From: Strigamia acuminata
Taxonomy: Eukaryota > Arthropoda > Chilopoda > Geophilomorpha > Linotaeniidae
Direction of reading: 5' to 3'
DNA: 64,000 nt
NCBI GenBank assembly: GCA_949358305.1
Contig: OX442314.1
Location: 64,055,369-64,119,368 of the forward strand
In this document: piece by piece, positions 63,045 through 64,000 of the stretch
Layout: each line of letters starts with the position of its first letter
How positions within the stretch are numbered: the stretch's first letter is position 1
The notes under the pieces: generated by a model
What the model was told of the DNA's origin: nothing
Seen by the model: only the letters and a program-made list of their open reading frames with translations
The model's database searches: none
Made by a program: the position numbers and the translations under genes

Positions 63045-64000
63045 TCTCTTCTCCAGTGTCCCACCTCGTTACAATAATTACAAGGTTTTGTGGTGGAGTT
63101 ATCTGTTTTCGGGTACGGTCGTCTCACGAACTCTTTTTTCTCGTAGGGTTTGTCGCTTTTTGGATTGTGGTGCTCCGTTTTATTCGCGGTCTTCATTCGG
63201 GGTCGGTAGCTTGGGGCGATTTCTTTCCCCATGTTAGCGTGGAGAGTCTCTTCTTCTTGTTGGCTATCGCTGGTATCCCCTCCTGAGTTTTGCTCGGAGT
63301 TATTGTCTTCACTTTCCCTCCCTTCTTCGAGATTAGTTGCGTCGGAGTTTGTACTGGCTTTGTAAGCTTTTGGAGCCGGTATCGGGTTCGAGGTGGCTTT
63401 ATCGTTCGCCTTTTTCGGAGGTGCGGCCTCGATTTCCCCGTTCAGGAAGCTACGCGACTGGATCAGTCTCCCTGCGTCATGATTTTTCGCATGGATGCGC
63501 TGTATGCGGAGTTGCGTTTGTGTCCTCTGTTCGGGCGTCAGGGCCTCCGTATAACGATCGTCTACTTCTTCGTGATAGTCATTTACAAATTTTAGCAGCT
63601 GTTCGAAACTATCTGCTGTGGGAGCGTTCATATCTCTCAGTACTTTCTTTGAGGTGTCGTTTAACCCCTTTTCGAAAATCACGTTTTGCGCATATTCGTC
63701 GAGTGGCGTATCCAACTCGTTGAACAAACTTTTCGCTCGTCGGAAATAGGCTCGTAACTCTTCTCCTGCGGCTTGTAGCATGAGACTGACTCTCTGTCTA
63801 ATTTCTTTTTGGGTCTCGCCGTACTGACTGTTGAAAGCGACGACAAACTGTTCCCAAGTTTTTAATTTTGCTTCCACATACCAGGCTCTGGCTTCCCCTA
63901 TTAACATTTCGGGTAGCCCTTTTGTTACCATCTCGTCGGGTTCGGCTCCGAGTCGTGAAATGGTGAGTGCCACTTCGTCTAAGAAGTTATTGCCGGCCCT
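62918..64000 (-). CDS. gag: gypsy gag (partial, start beyond window)
   Basis: The frame is open to the window edge, so the start is missing. It contains the retrotransposon Gag capsid pattern (GEARAWYVEAKLKTWEQFVV; FNSQYGETQKEIRQRV; FEKGLNDTSKKVLRDM), a long acidic disordered linker and a CCHC zinc knuckle (CNYCNEVGHWRRDC) before a Lys/Glu-rich coiled end. The stop TAA is at 62920-62918, after the pol frame has already opened. Confidence 0.93.
   Translation of the reverse strand, partial: RAGNNFLDEVALTISRLGAEPDEMVTKGLPEMLIGEARAWYVEAKLKTWEQFVVAFNSQYGETQKEIRQRVSLMLQAAGEELRAYFRRAKSLFNELDTPLDEYAQNVIFEKGLNDTSKKVLRDMNAPTADSFEQLLKFVNDYHEEVDDRYTEALTPEQRTQTQLRIQRIHAKNHDAGRLIQSRSFLNGEIEAAPPKKANDKATSNPIPAPKAYKASTNSDATNLEEGRESEDNNSEQNSGGDTSDSQQEEETLHANMGKEIAPSYRPRMKTANKTEHHNPKSDKPYEKKEFVRRPYPKTDNSTTKPCNYCNEVGHWRRDCPKRKKRKEEKEAAKNDALLEKLTAKFEELTKNWLKQTEKK
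62945..62951 (-). promoter_or_regulatory. -1 ribosomal frameshift site between gag and pol
   Basis: On the minus strand the heptamer A AAA AAC is in the gag reading phase (ACA AAA AAC), exactly the X XXY YYZ arrangement. A -1 slip leads directly into the pol frame. It lies 25 bases before the gag stop. A downstream stimulatory structure was not assessed. Confidence 0.85.

Larger units (their letters stand above)
57106..64000 (-). mobile_element. Ty3/gypsy LTR retrotransposon (5' end beyond window)
   Basis: Read on the minus strand, the order is gag (64000-62918), pol with protease, reverse transcriptase, RNase H and integrase (63044-58617), a third ORF (58409-57576, probably spliced), then the 3' LTR (57578-57106). 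This domain order defines Ty3/gypsy (Metaviridae). gag and pol are uninterrupted over the visible range and linked by a canonical -1 slippery sequence, so this copy may be young. The 5' LTR, primer site and gag start lie to the right of the window. Confidence 0.95.

Noticed and set aside
62707-63237. Plus-strand open frame of 176 codons
   Set aside because: Antisense to the gag-pol overlap; Ser/Phe-rich composition mirrors the Lys/Glu-rich sense strand.

Overview
The window is nuclear DNA from an animal, most likely an invertebrate. It is AT-rich, its genes have many GT-AG introns, and three conserved metazoan genes can be rebuilt exon by exon: a GPI-type ephrin, the cohesin loader NIPBL/SCC2, and the thiolase half of sterol carrier protein X. 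The rest is transposon-rich intron and intergenic DNA. Species cannot be fixed from the sequence. No bacterial, organellar or CRISPR features are visible.

Layout. 1-11535 (+): ephrin. The first exon seen starts at 2676, so the signal-peptide exon lies upstream, and a complete Ty1/copia retrotransposon (6000-10759, identical LTRs, TGATA target duplication) sits in its last intron. 11536-19258: ephrin 3' region and intergenic DNA with nested DNA transposons, a 23-bp minisatellite and a tRNA-derived SINE head. 19259-41462 (-): NIPBL, 35 coding exons whose lengths add up to an open 2126-codon frame. Its introns hold several hAT-type and TA-flanked MITEs, a perfect 58-bp-arm palindrome and a DIRS-like relic. 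NIPBL and ephrin converge tail to tail.

41463-42970 is the shared upstream region of two divergent genes, NIPBL (-) and SCPx (+). 42971-49376 (+): 13 SCPx thiolase exons; no SCP2 lipid-binding domain is found to the right. 51191-52596: a mobile-looking unit with 66-bp inverted ends, arrays of a GCCAGCGTC-type motif facing inward from both ends, and one intronless minus-strand gene for a FLYWCH-like plus RING-finger protein. This is the most unusual object in the window. 52680-57105: a candidate solo LTR, inverted and direct duplications and a 35-bp palindromic minisatellite. 57106-64000 (-): a Ty3/gypsy retrotransposon, cut by the window end, with gag, a canonical -1 slippery site, pol, a probably spliced third ORF and the 3' LTR.

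NIPBL loads cohesin on chromatin, ephrin is a cell-surface ligand and SCPx thiolase acts in peroxisomal lipid breakdown, so no shared pathway is implied. Exon borders were read by eye from splice signals and homology. Phases agree throughout, but single-base errors remain possible.
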